This document shows, piece after piece, positions 23,358 through 31,431 of a stretch of DNA of 33,552 nt. The first letter of the stretch is position 1; each line of letters starts with the position of its first letter. Source of the stretch: Propionibacteriaceae bacterium. GTDB lineage: Bacteria > Actinomycetota > Actinomycetes > Propionibacteriales > Propionibacteriaceae. The notes beneath the pieces were generated by a model, which ran no database searches, was not told the DNA's origin, and saw nothing but the letters and a program-made list of their open reading frames with translations. A program made the translations under genes and the position numbers. Location of the stretch: contig CAJPNZ010000023.1 in the NCBI GenBank assembly GCA_905372155.1, positions 1 through 33,552 on the forward strand, in the 5' to 3' direction.

Positions 23358-23945
23358 TCACTCATCCGTCCACAGAGCCCGGCGCGGGGTGTTGGACAGC
23401 GTGAAATGGCTGCTCTGCGGGCCCCCCAACCGCGATGTGTCCTCCAGCAACGGGTAACGGGCGCGAATCGCCGTCTCGATGCGCTGCTGAAGCTCCGTGC
23501 TGGCAGCAGGATCGCGGGAATCGAGCTGGCCGAGGTCGAGCAGCAGCCAGTGGGCGTCGTTCTCCACCACCTCGACGGTGGTGTCGACCGCGTGAATCTC
23601 GTCGGCGAGATCACCCGAGATCACGTCGTTCGCGACCAGGCGCAGCAGGTCCGCGGAGTCGCCGTTGATTCGCCAGCCGTCGAGATCCAGGGATTCGAGG
23701 ATGGCCTCACGCACTTTGGGACCACAATCGGCCCAGGTGTTCCCGGAGGCCAACCAGACCCAGATCCCCTCGGTTTCCAGCAGGGCCAGCGCGACCACCC
23801 TGTCCCGCATCAACGCGCCGAAAGGATCCGGCGCAGCCACCACCTCGCCGACGACTCCCCGGGTGCCCGTGCGGACCACCCAGCGAACCGCCAGCGGATC
23901 ATTCGGAACCGCCTGGGGGTGGATCGGCCGCATGGCATGGGTCAT
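23358..23945 (-). CDS. Nfu-like protein, copy 2, lacking the CxxC cluster ligands
   Basis: A 195-residue paralogue of the 20499-21077 protein. The N-terminal part is clearly related (IHPQAVPNDPLAVRWVVRTG), and so is the helix after the cluster site (LQQRIETAIRARYPLL). The cluster loop, GGACQDC in copy 1, is GQLDSRD here, so both cysteines are replaced by Asp (about residues 142 and 145). It therefore should not bind an Fe-S cluster the usual way. The ATG overlaps the stop of feoB copy 2 (ATGA). Either it is a decaying duplicate or it has kept a structural role beside FeoB. Confidence 0.8.
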   Translation of the reverse strand: MTHAMRPIHPQAVPNDPLAVRWVVRTGTRGVVGEVVAAPDPFGALMRDRVVALALLETEGIWVWLASGNTWADCGPKVREAILESLDLDGWRINGDSADLLRLVANDVISGDLADEIHAVDTTVEVVENDAHWLLLDLGQLDSRDPAASTELQQRIETAIRARYPLLEDTSRLGGPQSSHFTLSNTPRRALWTDE

Positions 23946-25891
23946 GTGATGAGCCTAGCGATACCTGACCCGAGAAAAGCCATCACCCACGCGACCACGC
24001 CCATGTAGACGAACGCGACGACAGGCCACCGCCACGTCCCCGTCTCGCGTCTCAGCACGCCCAGGGTGGAGGCGCACTGCAGCGCATAGGCGAAGAACAA
24101 CAGCAGCGCCGTGACCGTGGGTGCCGTGAACACCGGTTCGCCGGCGTGCGGGCCATCGGTGTAGGTCATCTGCTGCAGGGCCTCGCCCGGGTCCTCCGGA
24201 TCCTCGGCGGCCGCCACCTGACCCAGCGTCGCCACGACGACTTCTCGCGCGGCCAGGGAGCTGAGGACGCCGATGTTGATGCGCCAGTCGAAGCCGAGCG
24301 GATCGAAGACCGGGGAAACCGCCCGGCCGATGGCCGCGGCGTAGGAGTTGTCGAGGGTGTAGGCCGTCACGGCCGCCTCGTCGCCGACATCCACCCCGGC
24401 GGCGGTCATGGCGTCCTCGCTGGGGCTGGGGAAGTTCAGCAGCGCCCACAGCACGATCGTGGTGGCCATGATGATCCCCGAAACCTTGCGCAGGAACGCC
24501 TTGCACGCATCCCACACGGCGATGATGACGGAACGAGCGCTGGGAATCTGATAGGCGGGCATCTCCATGTAAAACGGCATCACGGTTCCGCTGCGCCCCG
24601 CGACGCGTTTGAACACCCAGGCGGCGATCATCGCGGAGACCGACCCGAGCAGGTACAAGCCGAACATGATGGTGCCCTGCGCCTGGAACGGACCCCAGAA
24701 CAGATCGCCGGGCACGACCATCGCAATCAGCAACGTGTAGACCGGCAGGCGTGCGGAGCAGGTCATCAGCGGCGCACCCATCATGGTGGCGATCCGATCC
24801 TTGGCCGACGGCAGGGTCCGGGTGGCCATGATCCCCGGAATCGCGCAGGCCACCGAGCTCAGCAGGGCGACGAACGCGCGCCCCTCCAGACCCGCCATCC
24901 CCATCACACGGTCCATCAGGAACGCGGCCCGCGACAGGTACCCGCTGCCCTCGAGCAGCGCGATCATCAGGAACAGCAGCGTGATCTGCGGCACGAACGC
25001 CACCACCGCGCCGACACCGGCGAAGATGCCGTCGCCGACCAGCGACCCCAACCAGTCGATCGGGATCATGTCCTTGGCGATCCCGCCCAGCCACACGAAG
25101 AAACCCTCGAAGGCGTCGTTGATGGGGGCCGCGACGGTGAAGATGATCTGGAAGAACGCGAACATCGTCGCGAAGAAGACCAACGTCCCCCACAGCGGGT
25201 GCAGCAGCACCCGGTCGATGCCGTGGCTACGGCGGTCGGTGTCGGCCGCCCGGTAGCGTGCCGCCTCCAGGACGGATGCTGACCAGCTGAAGACGTCGCC
25301 CTGACCGACGGGCGGGGCGACGATCGGAGCAGGCCACGAGTCGACCTCGCTCAGCGCCTCGGAGAGCTCCTCCACGCCCGCCTGGTCACCCGCGACGATC
25401 GGGATCACCCGCACCCCGAGGGCCCGGGAGAGCGCTTTGATGTCGACGGAGCCGCCGCGCCGGGCCAGTTCGTCGGTGAAGGTCAGCACGACCAGCGTCG
25501 GCCGCGGGACCTGCTGCACGTGGGAAAGCAGAGTGAGGGAACGCCGCAGCGACGTGGCATCGAGAAGCACGATCTGCCCGCTGATTGGGGAACCAACGGA
25601 AATCCCGTCGCCAAGCACCCGGGAAACCACCTCCTCGTCGGGGCTGATGGCCTCCAGGGAATAGGCGCCGGGCAGGTCCTCGATGATCACATCGGCATCC
25701 CCCACCCGGTGCCGCCCCTCGTAGCGAGCGACGGTGACCCCCGGGTAGTTGCCGGTCTTGGCGCGCAACCCGGTCAGCGCGTTGAACAGCGTCGTCTTGC
25801 CGCAGTTCGGGCTACCCACCAGCACGAAACGCAGGATGCGATGGGCCTTGGCTGCAGAAGCGATCCCTGAACCGTGTCCGTGGTGGCTCAT
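23942..25891 (-). CDS. feoB: Ferrous iron transporter FeoB, copy 2
   Basis: A 649-residue FeoB with the same G domain (GSPNCGKTT at 26-34; DLPG G3; TFTD at G4) and both Gate motifs (LLEGSGYLSRAAFLMD, CAIPGIMATR, LMTCSARLPVYTL). The N-terminus differs from copy 1 and is His-rich (MSHHGHGSG), which might bind metal. GGAGG lies seven bases before the ATG at 25891. No feoA precedes it; 25892-26117 contains only a possible 14-codon leader frame. The gene is closely related to copy 1, with a 303-bp identical tract, so it is a tandem duplicate. It may have diverged toward another metal or regulation, but no difference in the gates shows that. Confidence 0.92.
   Translation of the reverse strand: MSHHGHGSGIASAAKAHRILRFVLVGSPNCGKTTLFNALTGLRAKTGNYPGVTVARYEGRHRVGDADVIIEDLPGAYSLEAISPDEEVVSRVLGDGISVGSPISGQIVLLDATSLRRSLTLLSHVQQVPRPTLVVLTFTDELARRGGSVDIKALSRALGVRVIPIVAGDQAGVEELSEALSEVDSWPAPIVAPPVGQGDVFSWSASVLEAARYRAADTDRRSHGIDRVLLHPLWGTLVFFATMFAFFQIIFTVAAPINDAFEGFFVWLGGIAKDMIPIDWLGSLVGDGIFAGVGAVVAFVPQITLLFLMIALLEGSGYLSRAAFLMDRVMGMAGLEGRAFVALLSSVACAIPGIMATRTLPSAKDRIATMMGAPLMTCSARLPVYTLLIAMVVPGDLFWGPFQAQGTIMFGLYLLGSVSAMIAAWVFKRVAGRSGTVMPFYMEMPAYQIPSARSVIIAVWDACKAFLRKVSGIIMATTIVLWALLNFPSPSEDAMTAAGVDVGDEAAVTAYTLDNSYAAAIGRAVSPVFDPLGFDWRINIGVLSSLAAREVVVATLGQVAAAEDPEDPGEALQQMTYTDGPHAGEPVFTAPTVTALLLFFAYALQCASTLGVLRRETGTWRWPVVAFVYMGVVAWVMAFLGSGIARLIT
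24858..25160 (-). repeat. 303-bp tract identical to feoB copy 1
   Basis: Exact counterpart of 21993-22295 in direct orientation, about 2.9 kb away. Direct repeats of this length can recombine, deleting one feoB-nfu unit, or undergo gene conversion. Confidence 0.85.
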
Positions 25892-26117
25892 GACATCATC
25901 CTCCGGGGATCGCTGTTGAGAATCGTCGTCATTGGCGAGATTGTGTTCACTCTCTCGAACCTAGCGTCGCGACACCCTGTCGTCAGGATTTCAGCTATCC
26001 AAACCGCGATCCGCCTTGTCGGCTTTTTGACTGATGGATTCCGTGGTTTTCACGGACCAGGCCCGTCAGATGGGCCTCGCCGCATCCCATGGAACCCACG
26101 AGCCCTAGACTCAGGAC

Positions 26118-27050
26118 ATGATCGTGACTCTTCCGGACCGACAGCTCCTCGAGGCCCTCACCTCACACACCCCTGCGGACCGGCTCGGCGTCGAGCTGCG
26201 CATCTGGGACTGGAACTCCCCCATCCGCGACGTGCTCGGCGACGAGGCCGACGACGTGGTGGCCACCGTCCTGCCGTACTTCCGTCCCGCCCCGGAGTGG
26301 CGATCGCTGGCGGACCTGCCGAAGCTGCGTCTGCTGCAGGCGCAGTCGGCGGGCTACGACAATCTTCTCCACATCACCCCCGACGGCGTCGCCCTCGCCA
26401 ACGCGCGTGGGGTGCACGAGGCCTCCACCTCCGAGCTGGCCATCGGTTTGATGCTCGCCGCGCAGCGGGAACTGCCCCGCTGGGCGCGTGAACGTCGCTG
26501 GCAGGCCGCCTCCACCCGCGCGCTCGCGGACTCACGAGTGCTCGTGGTCGGGACGGGAGCCATCGGCGAGGCCATCCGGTCGCGACTGGCGCCCTTCGAA
26601 ACCGAGATCACGCGGGTCGCCACCACCGCCCGCGACGACGAGCACGGCCACATCCACGGCATCGACGAGCTGCCCGAGCTGTTGCCGAACACCGACATCC
26701 TGGTGCTGATCGTTCCGCTCACCGACTCCACCCGCGGCCTGATCGGCGCGAAGGAGCTGGCGCTGCTGCCCGACGGCGCCCTGGTGGTCAACGTGGCGCG
26801 CGGCCCCGTCGTCGACACCGATGCCATCACCGCCGAGGTGGTCGCGGGCCGGCTGCGGATGGCCTCCGACGTGTTCGATCCGGAGCCCTTCCCCGACGAC
26901 CATCCGCTGTGGCAGGCCGACGGGGCCTTCATCAGCCCCCACATCGGCGGCAACACCACCGCGATGCTGCCCCGGATCGTCGCCCTGCTGGCGGACCAGC
27001 TGCCGCGCCTGGCCGACGGCCGGGAGCTCAAGTTCGTCGTGAAATCATGA
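26118..27050 (+). CDS. D-2-hydroxyacid dehydrogenase family protein
   Basis: A 310-residue NAD(P)-dependent oxidoreductase. The nucleotide-binding motif VGTGAIG lies at 144-150. Catalytic residues are in their expected places: R228 in NVARGPVVD, E256 in DVFDPEPFPDDHPLW and H275 in ISPHIGGNT. It reduces a 2-keto acid or oxidises a D-2-hydroxyacid; the substrate cannot be told. It lies first in a two-gene operon, its stop overlapping the acetyltransferase start by ATGA, and is divergent from feoB copy 2 with about 226 bp between them. Confidence 0.9.
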   Translation: MIVTLPDRQLLEALTSHTPADRLGVELRIWDWNSPIRDVLGDEADDVVATVLPYFRPAPEWRSLADLPKLRLLQAQSAGYDNLLHITPDGVALANARGVHEASTSELAIGLMLAAQRELPRWARERRWQAASTRALADSRVLVVGTGAIGEAIRSRLAPFETEITRVATTARDDEHGHIHGIDELPELLPNTDILVLIVPLTDSTRGLIGAKELALLPDGALVVNVARGPVVDTDAITAEVVAGRLRMASDVFDPEPFPDDHPLWQADGAFISPHIGGNTTAMLPRIVALLADQLPRLADGRELKFVVKS

Positions 27051-27742
27051 GCGATCCCCTGGTCGAGGCCTATCCGCCTTTCGGGTTGCGAATCACTCAC
27101 GACGACATGACGCTGCGGGTGTTCCGCGACGCCGACATGCCCGAATACCTCGACCTGCTCAGCGCCCCGATCTTCGCCGAGGAGAACGTGGACTGGTTCT
27201 TCCCGTGGTGTGAGGCGCCGGTTCCCGAGCGGCGCCGCAACGCCATCCAGGCGCACTGGGGATGGCGCTCCGGATTCCGCCCGGAATCCTGGACGTTGGC
27301 GTTCGGGGTCTACGTCGGCGGTGTGCTGGTCGGCTGCCAGGACCTCATCTCCGAGGACTTCGCCAAACGCAGGGTGGTGTACTCGGGTTCCTGGCTGGCA
27401 CTGGAGCACCAGGGCAGGGGCTGGGGTTCGCGGATGCGCAGGCTGCTGCTGCACTTCGCCTTCGACCATCTGGGGGCGCAGCGGGCCGAGTCGGAGGCGG
27501 TGGCCGGCAACGAATCGTCGCTGGGGGTCTCCCGCAGCGCGGGCTACGAACCGAACGGCACCAGGGTCGAGATCTTCGGGAAGCGGGTGGTGGAGATGCA
27601 TCGCGTCGTACTCACCCCCGACCGGCTCCGTCGCCTCGACGGCGAGGTCGTGGTGGAGGGGTTCACCGACGAACTGCGCACCATGATGGGCGCGCAGCCG
27701 GAACCGACCTCGCAAGGCACCGGCTTCCGGTCTCCCACGTGA
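27047..27742 (+). CDS. GNAT-family N-acetyltransferase (RimJ/RimL-like)
   Basis: A 231-residue protein. GNAT landmarks are an N-terminal MTLRVFRDADMPEYLDLL strand-helix, the VYSGSWLALEHQGRGWGSRM segment carrying the Q/R-x-x-G-x-G/A acetyl-CoA loop, and AESEAVAGNESSLGVSRSAGYEPNG, the N-x-x-S-x-x-v-x-x-x-x-G-Y/F pattern of RimJ/RimL relatives. It transfers an acetyl group to an unknown amine or protein N-terminus. It is coupled by ATGA overlap to the dehydrogenase, so the two probably serve one pathway. A degenerate 77-bp-type repeat starts right after its stop. Confidence 0.85.
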   Translation: MSDPLVEAYPPFGLRITHDDMTLRVFRDADMPEYLDLLSAPIFAEENVDWFFPWCEAPVPERRRNAIQAHWGWRSGFRPESWTLAFGVYVGGVLVGCQDLISEDFAKRRVVYSGSWLALEHQGRGWGSRMRRLLLHFAFDHLGAQRAESEAVAGNESSLGVSRSAGYEPNGTRVEIFGKRVVEMHRVVLTPDRLRRLDGEVVVEGFTDELRTMMGAQPEPTSQGTGFRSPT

Positions 27743-27745
27743 CGA

Positions 27746-27783
27746 CCCGCCAGGCACGCTTATGGATGGCCGCGAATAAACCT
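27746..27783 (-). repeat. Degenerate third copy of the 77-bp element (minus strand)
   Basis: Read on the minus strand, 27783-27764 matches the left end of copy B at 19 of 20 bases (aggtttattcgcggccatcc), again with one transition. Similarity fades after about 38 bp, so only the left end survives. Confidence 0.45.
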
Positions 27784-27810
27784 CCACGACTGCTTGTTTC
27801 AGGTCGTGGA
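27783..27810. terminator. Hairpin between acetyltransferase and antitoxin genes
   Basis: tccacgac (27783-27790) pairs with gtcgtgga (27803-27810). There is no T-run. It sits between convergent genes beside the repeat end and may terminate both, or be part of the mobile element. Confidence 0.35.
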
Positions 27811-27831
27811 CGGACCTCCGAGAGCACTTTC

Positions 27832-28050
27832 TTAGGGCGCGGAGTCGCGGGTGATGTCAAGATCAACCCCACCAGCATCGCGCCCGATCTCACGCAGCAG
27901 GGTTCCAAGCCGCACCTGGCCCGGTTCGGTCACGGCATCGTTCAGGATGGCCCGGATCTCCGCCTCGGTGCTGCGACCGTTGCGGGCGGCCCGCACCTTC
28001 AAGGCGCGATGAGTAGCGTCAGGCAGATTCCTGATGGTGACGACAGCCAT
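27832..28050 (-). CDS. Orphan FitA-type ribbon-helix-helix antitoxin
   Basis: A 72-residue protein. MAVVTIRNLPDATHRALKVRAARNGRSTEAEIRAIL is the standard FitA/VapB RHH DNA-binding start, followed by a C-terminal tail (REIGRDAGGVDLDITRDSAP) that would bind a PIN-domain toxin. The ATG at 28050 with AGGAGG just upstream is chosen over a longer frame from 28182. The PIN-domain toxin that normally follows is absent: downstream lie only a hairpin and the degenerate repeat. It is an orphan antitoxin, perhaps left by the loss of its toxin. Confidence 0.8.
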   Translation of the reverse strand: MAVVTIRNLPDATHRALKVRAARNGRSTEAEIRAILNDAVTEPGQVRLGTLLREIGRDAGGVDLDITRDSAP

Positions 28051-28096
28051 ATCCCCTCCTGATACCCATTCGCCGCAATGGTACGTGTGAGGCGTA

Positions 28097-28117
28097 AAGC
28101 TGGTTGAGCCGGCCTGC
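28097..28117 (+). repeat. Dispersed repeat half-copy (aagctggttgagccggcctg)
   Basis: Shares aagctggttgagccggcc with 12998-13015 and, with one mismatch, with the copy at 16401. It lies between the orphan antitoxin and the TetR gene. Confidence 0.5.
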
Positions 28118-28184
28118 GCACGAATCGCGGGAGGGATGCGGATTTCGGTGGTTTTGCAGGAGAGCAGGTTCAACACACCCACCT

Positions 28185-28218
28185 CTTGTACAAGCGTTCA
28201 GTTTCCTATACGCTTGTA
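28185..28218. promoter_or_regulatory. TetR operator overlapping a leaderless promoter
   Basis: tacaagcgt (28189-28197) and acgcttgta (28210-28218) are perfect inverted arms with 12 bp between them. The left arm is also part of the palindrome CTTGTACAAG (28185-28194). TATACG (28207-28212) can act as the -10 box, eight bases before the ATG at 28221. Repressor binding here would block the operon promoter; autorepression is inferred. Confidence 0.55.
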
Positions 28219-28220
28219 TC

Positions 28221-28862
28221 ATGACTGATGATCTGACGGCCCGGGCGCGACTCCGCGACGCCACCATCGCGCTCATCGCGGCGGGCGAGAAACCCACGGC
28301 GCGCTCCGTCGCAGCTAGGGCGAACGTGTCCATCGGGTTGATCCGGCACCACTTCGGCACCATGGACGGCCTGCTGTTGACCTGCGACGAACACGTCGCC
28401 ACGCTGATCCGCAACGCCAAGAACGACGCCATCCGCGGGCCGATGCCCAACGTGCTGGAAACCCTGCGGGAAACCGGGCAGGACAACATCCTCGGCTACC
28501 TGGCCCACCGCCTCACCGAGTCCAGCACCGCCATCGACGCCCTCGTCGACCAGCTCGCCGACGACGCCGCCGACTACATTCGCCGCGCCATCGATGCGGA
28601 CCTGCTGACCCCCATCCCCAACGTTGCCGCCGCGGCGCGGATGCTGACGATCTATTCGCTGGGTTCGCTGGTGCTGAGCCGGCACCTGAAACGCCTCCTC
28701 GACGTCGACATCGCCGCCGAGAACATCGCGGCTGAACCGGGAGTCAGGGATTACGTGCAGGTGCAGCTCACGTTGTTCGCGAGCCTGTTCACCCCGCACC
28801 TGCTGGAGCAGATGCAACCCCAGCTGGAGGAGTCACGAGAAAGAAAGGAGAAAGAGCAATGA
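28221..28862 (+). CDS. TetR-family regulator of the ABC efflux operon
   Basis: A 213-residue protein with an N-terminal TetR helix-turn-helix (ATIALIAAGEKPTARSVAARANVSIGLIRHHFGTMDGLLLTCDEH) and a helical ligand-binding region. The ATG at 28221 is chosen, since an upstream frame from 28104 runs through the operator. It overlaps the next gene by ATGA, so regulator, ATPase and permease form one operon. It probably represses the operon until a toxic compound or drug binds. The C-terminus is unusually charged (ESRERKEKEQ). Confidence 0.88.
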   Translation: MTDDLTARARLRDATIALIAAGEKPTARSVAARANVSIGLIRHHFGTMDGLLLTCDEHVATLIRNAKNDAIRGPMPNVLETLRETGQDNILGYLAHRLTESSTAIDALVDQLADDAADYIRRAIDADLLTPIPNVAAAARMLTIYSLGSLVLSRHLKRLLDVDIAAENIAAEPGVRDYVQVQLTLFASLFTPHLLEQMQPQLEESRERKEKEQ

Positions 28863-29740
28863 ACGCCATCGAGGTGAAGGAACTCCGGAAGAAGTACGGC
28901 TCCTTCGAAGCATTGAAGGGCATCGACCTGAAGGTCCGCACCGGGGAGATCTTTGGTTTCCTCGGTCCCAACGGCGCGGGCAAGTCCACCACCATCCGCA
29001 TCCTCCTCGACGAGATCCGCGCAACCGGCGGCACCGCCCGGCTGCTTGGCCTCGATTCCCGCTGCGACGCCGTCGAGATCCATCGCAGGCTCGGCTACCT
29101 GCCCAGCGACCTGTCCCTGTACCCCGCGATGACCGGTGCGCAGACGCTGCGGTTCTTCGCCCGGCTGCGTGGCGGCGTCGACCAGGACTACATTGACGAG
29201 TTGCGGCAGCGATTCGACGCGAACCTCGACAAGCGCGTCGGGGAGCTGTCCTCGGGGAACCGGCAGAAGGTGGGGCTGATCGCCGCGTTGATGCACAAAC
29301 CCGAGCTGATCATCATGGACGAGCCCAACGCCGGTCTCGATCCGCTCGTGCAGCACGAGTTCCATCAGGTGCTGCGGGAGATCGTCGCGGAGGGTCGCAC
29401 CGTGTTCCTGTCCTCCCACACCCTCTCCGAGGTGCAGCAGGTGGCCGACCGGGTCGGCATCATCCGCGCGGGCCGCCTGGTGGCGGTGGAGAACGTCGCG
29501 GACCTGCGCTCGGTGCGGCGCGTCGATCTGCTCCTGGACCGCGACGCCGATCAGCGCGACTTCGTCCGCATCCCCGGGGCCCGCGACGTCACCGTGGATG
29601 GACCGCGGGTGCGCATGGCCTTCGACGGGAAGCTCGGAACCCTGCTCGATTCGCTCGGCGACCGCCGTGTCGTCGACCTGACCGCCCACGACGCCGACCT
29701 GGAGGAAATCTTCCTCGCGTTCTACCAGGAGCAGTCATGA
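28859..29740 (+). CDS. ABC transporter ATP-binding protein (ABC-2/DrrA-type)
   Basis: A 293-residue ATPase. Walker A is GPNGAGKST (36-44), the signature is LSSGNRQKV (130-138), Walker B is LIIMDEPNAGLD (150-161) and the H-loop His is 187 (SSHTLS). The C-terminal ~80 residues form the extension seen in DrrA/NatA-type exporter ATPases. It drives the two-half permease encoded next, with which it overlaps by ATGA. Antibiotic, lipid or bacteriocin export is possible; the TetR partner favours a drug-type role. Confidence 0.92.
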   Translation: MNAIEVKELRKKYGSFEALKGIDLKVRTGEIFGFLGPNGAGKSTTIRILLDEIRATGGTARLLGLDSRCDAVEIHRRLGYLPSDLSLYPAMTGAQTLRFFARLRGGVDQDYIDELRQRFDANLDKRVGELSSGNRQKVGLIAALMHKPELIIMDEPNAGLDPLVQHEFHQVLREIVAEGRTVFLSSHTLSEVQQVADRVGIIRAGRLVAVENVADLRSVRRVDLLLDRDADQRDFVRIPGARDVTVDGPRVRMAFDGKLGTLLDSLGDRRVVDLTAHDADLEEIFLAFYQEQS

Positions 29741-31368
29741 CCACCCTCGCAGTGTTGGGACGCGGCCTGCTGCCGCGCTGGAAGGCCGTCTGCGTCATCG
29801 TCGCGTGCATCCTCGCCTTCCTGATAATGGGGGTCGCGATGGTGCAGTCGATGGATACCAACGTCTACGCATCCCTGCCGCCCGCGCTGTTGGCGATGGC
29901 CGGGATTCCCGCCGGCGCCTCTGCCCCGGTGATGTCCTACACGCAGATGCTCGGTTTCCTGGGTGCGATCGCGGTGGCGGGGTTCGCCGTCGCGGTGGGC
30001 GCGCAGCTGGTTGCGGGTGAGGAGAAGGACGGCACGCTGCCGCTGCTGCTCAGCCATCCCATCTCCCGGGTCGGTGTCGGTGCGACGAAGGCCGCGGTGC
30101 TGGTGCTGGCGGTCGGCGTGACGTCACTGGGGCTGTGGGGTGCGGCCGCGCTGGCGAGTCTGCCCTTCGACCTCACGTTGGGGGACGCCCATCTCGGGGA
30201 GCTCTGCCTGGCGCTGGGCGCCAATGCCCTGGTGTACGGGGGCATCGCGTTCGCGGTCGGGAGTGCGACCGGAAGTCGCGGCCTGGCCACAGGAGTCGGT
30301 GCGGCGGTTCTCGGGCTGGGGTGGTTGTTCGCCGGGTTGCTGCCGCAATGGTCGGAGGGCCGGGACCTGGCGCAGCTCATCCCGTGGTACTGGTACAGCC
30401 AACCGGCGGTGTTGCTGAACGGCATCGACGGCGGCTACCTGGCGCTGATGCTCGGCGTTGCGACGGTGCTGCTGGCCGTCGGGGTCGTCGGTCTGCTGGT
30501 CCGCGACCTGCGTCGAACAGCGACGAGGACGCGCCCGGCCCGGCACGCCACAACCCGATGGGCCGGTTCGGCGGCTGGTCGCGGACCCTCCCGCTACCGC
30601 CTCCTGGTCTCGCGTCACACCGGTCTGCTCCTGGTGCTGGGTGTGGTGATGTTCGCGGTGATGGGCCTGTTGATGGGTCCGTTGTACGAGCAGATGGCCC
30701 CGCAGCTGGAGATGGCGTCGAAATCGTTGCCGCCCGAGCTCATGCAGGTCTGGGGCGCCACCGACATGGCCTCCCCCGCCGGGTTCTACTGGGGCGAGAC
30801 GATGAGCTTGATGGCCCCCGCCGCCGTGATCCTGGCCGGCGCTGCGGTGGCGTCGCGGCTGGGGGCGGACGAGCGTTCGGGCCGGCTCGGCGTGCTGCTG
30901 TCCACCCCCACCACCCGCATCCGGATGCTGGCCACGGCGGCGGCGGCGCAGGCGACGCTCGTCGCTCTGGTCGCGGGGCTGACGGGCCTCGGGATCTGGG
31001 GTGGGGCCCGGCTGGGCTCGCTGGGTCTGGCGACGGAGAACGTCGCGGGCGCCACCGCGCACCTGTTGGCGCTGGGCCTGTTCATCGGAGCGGCGGCGCT
31101 GCTGGCGGTGGCTGCCCTGGGCACCTCGGCGGCAGCGACCTGGACCGCGACCGGGGTGGGTCTGGTCGGCTACGTCATCAACACCACCCTGCCCATGAAT
31201 CCTGACCTCGCGGATTGGGCCCGCATTTCCCCGTTCCACTGGTACGGGGCCACCAATCCCTTGGAGAACGGCGCCGACTGGGGGAACGTCGCGATCCTGC
31301 TGGTGGGGTCGGCGGTGCTGCTGGCAGCATCCTTCCCGCTGTTCACCAAACGCGACCTGCGGGTGTGA
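29737..31368 (+). CDS. ABC-2-type permease, duplicated (two homologous halves)
   Basis: A 543-residue protein with about twelve membrane segments. The two halves repeat the same plan: a first helix, a large external loop, then the conserved cytoplasmic hinge VAGEEKDGTLPLLLSHPISR (first half) or GADERSGRLGVLLSTPTTR (second half), followed by four or five helices. This E--G-l--LLS-P-sR motif is typical of ABC-2 permeases. A single polypeptide thus supplies both halves of the membrane channel for the ATPase encoded just before (ATGA overlap). It is the last gene of the TetR operon and ends at a strong hairpin. Confidence 0.9.
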   Translation: MTTLAVLGRGLLPRWKAVCVIVACILAFLIMGVAMVQSMDTNVYASLPPALLAMAGIPAGASAPVMSYTQMLGFLGAIAVAGFAVAVGAQLVAGEEKDGTLPLLLSHPISRVGVGATKAAVLVLAVGVTSLGLWGAAALASLPFDLTLGDAHLGELCLALGANALVYGGIAFAVGSATGSRGLATGVGAAVLGLGWLFAGLLPQWSEGRDLAQLIPWYWYSQPAVLLNGIDGGYLALMLGVATVLLAVGVVGLLVRDLRRTATRTRPARHATTRWAGSAAGRGPSRYRLLVSRHTGLLLVLGVVMFAVMGLLMGPLYEQMAPQLEMASKSLPPELMQVWGATDMASPAGFYWGETMSLMAPAAVILAGAAVASRLGADERSGRLGVLLSTPTTRIRMLATAAAAQATLVALVAGLTGLGIWGGARLGSLGLATENVAGATAHLLALGLFIGAAALLAVAALGTSAAATWTATGVGLVGYVINTTLPMNPDLADWARISPFHWYGATNPLENGADWGNVAILLVGSAVLLAASFPLFTKRDLRV

Positions 31369-31375
31369 TCCCACG

Positions 31376-31431
31376 CCTTCGACCCTCCCTGCCTGGACTC
31401 ACATAGTCGAGAGGCGAGGGAGGGTCGAAGG
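31376..31431 (+). terminator. Strong hairpin terminator of the TetR-ABC operon
   Basis: Arms 31376-31390 and 31417-31431 are perfectly complementary over 15 bp (ccttcgaccctccct and its complement), with a 26-nt loop. It lies 7 bp after the permease stop. No T-tract follows, as is common in high-GC Gram-positives. Confidence 0.7.
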
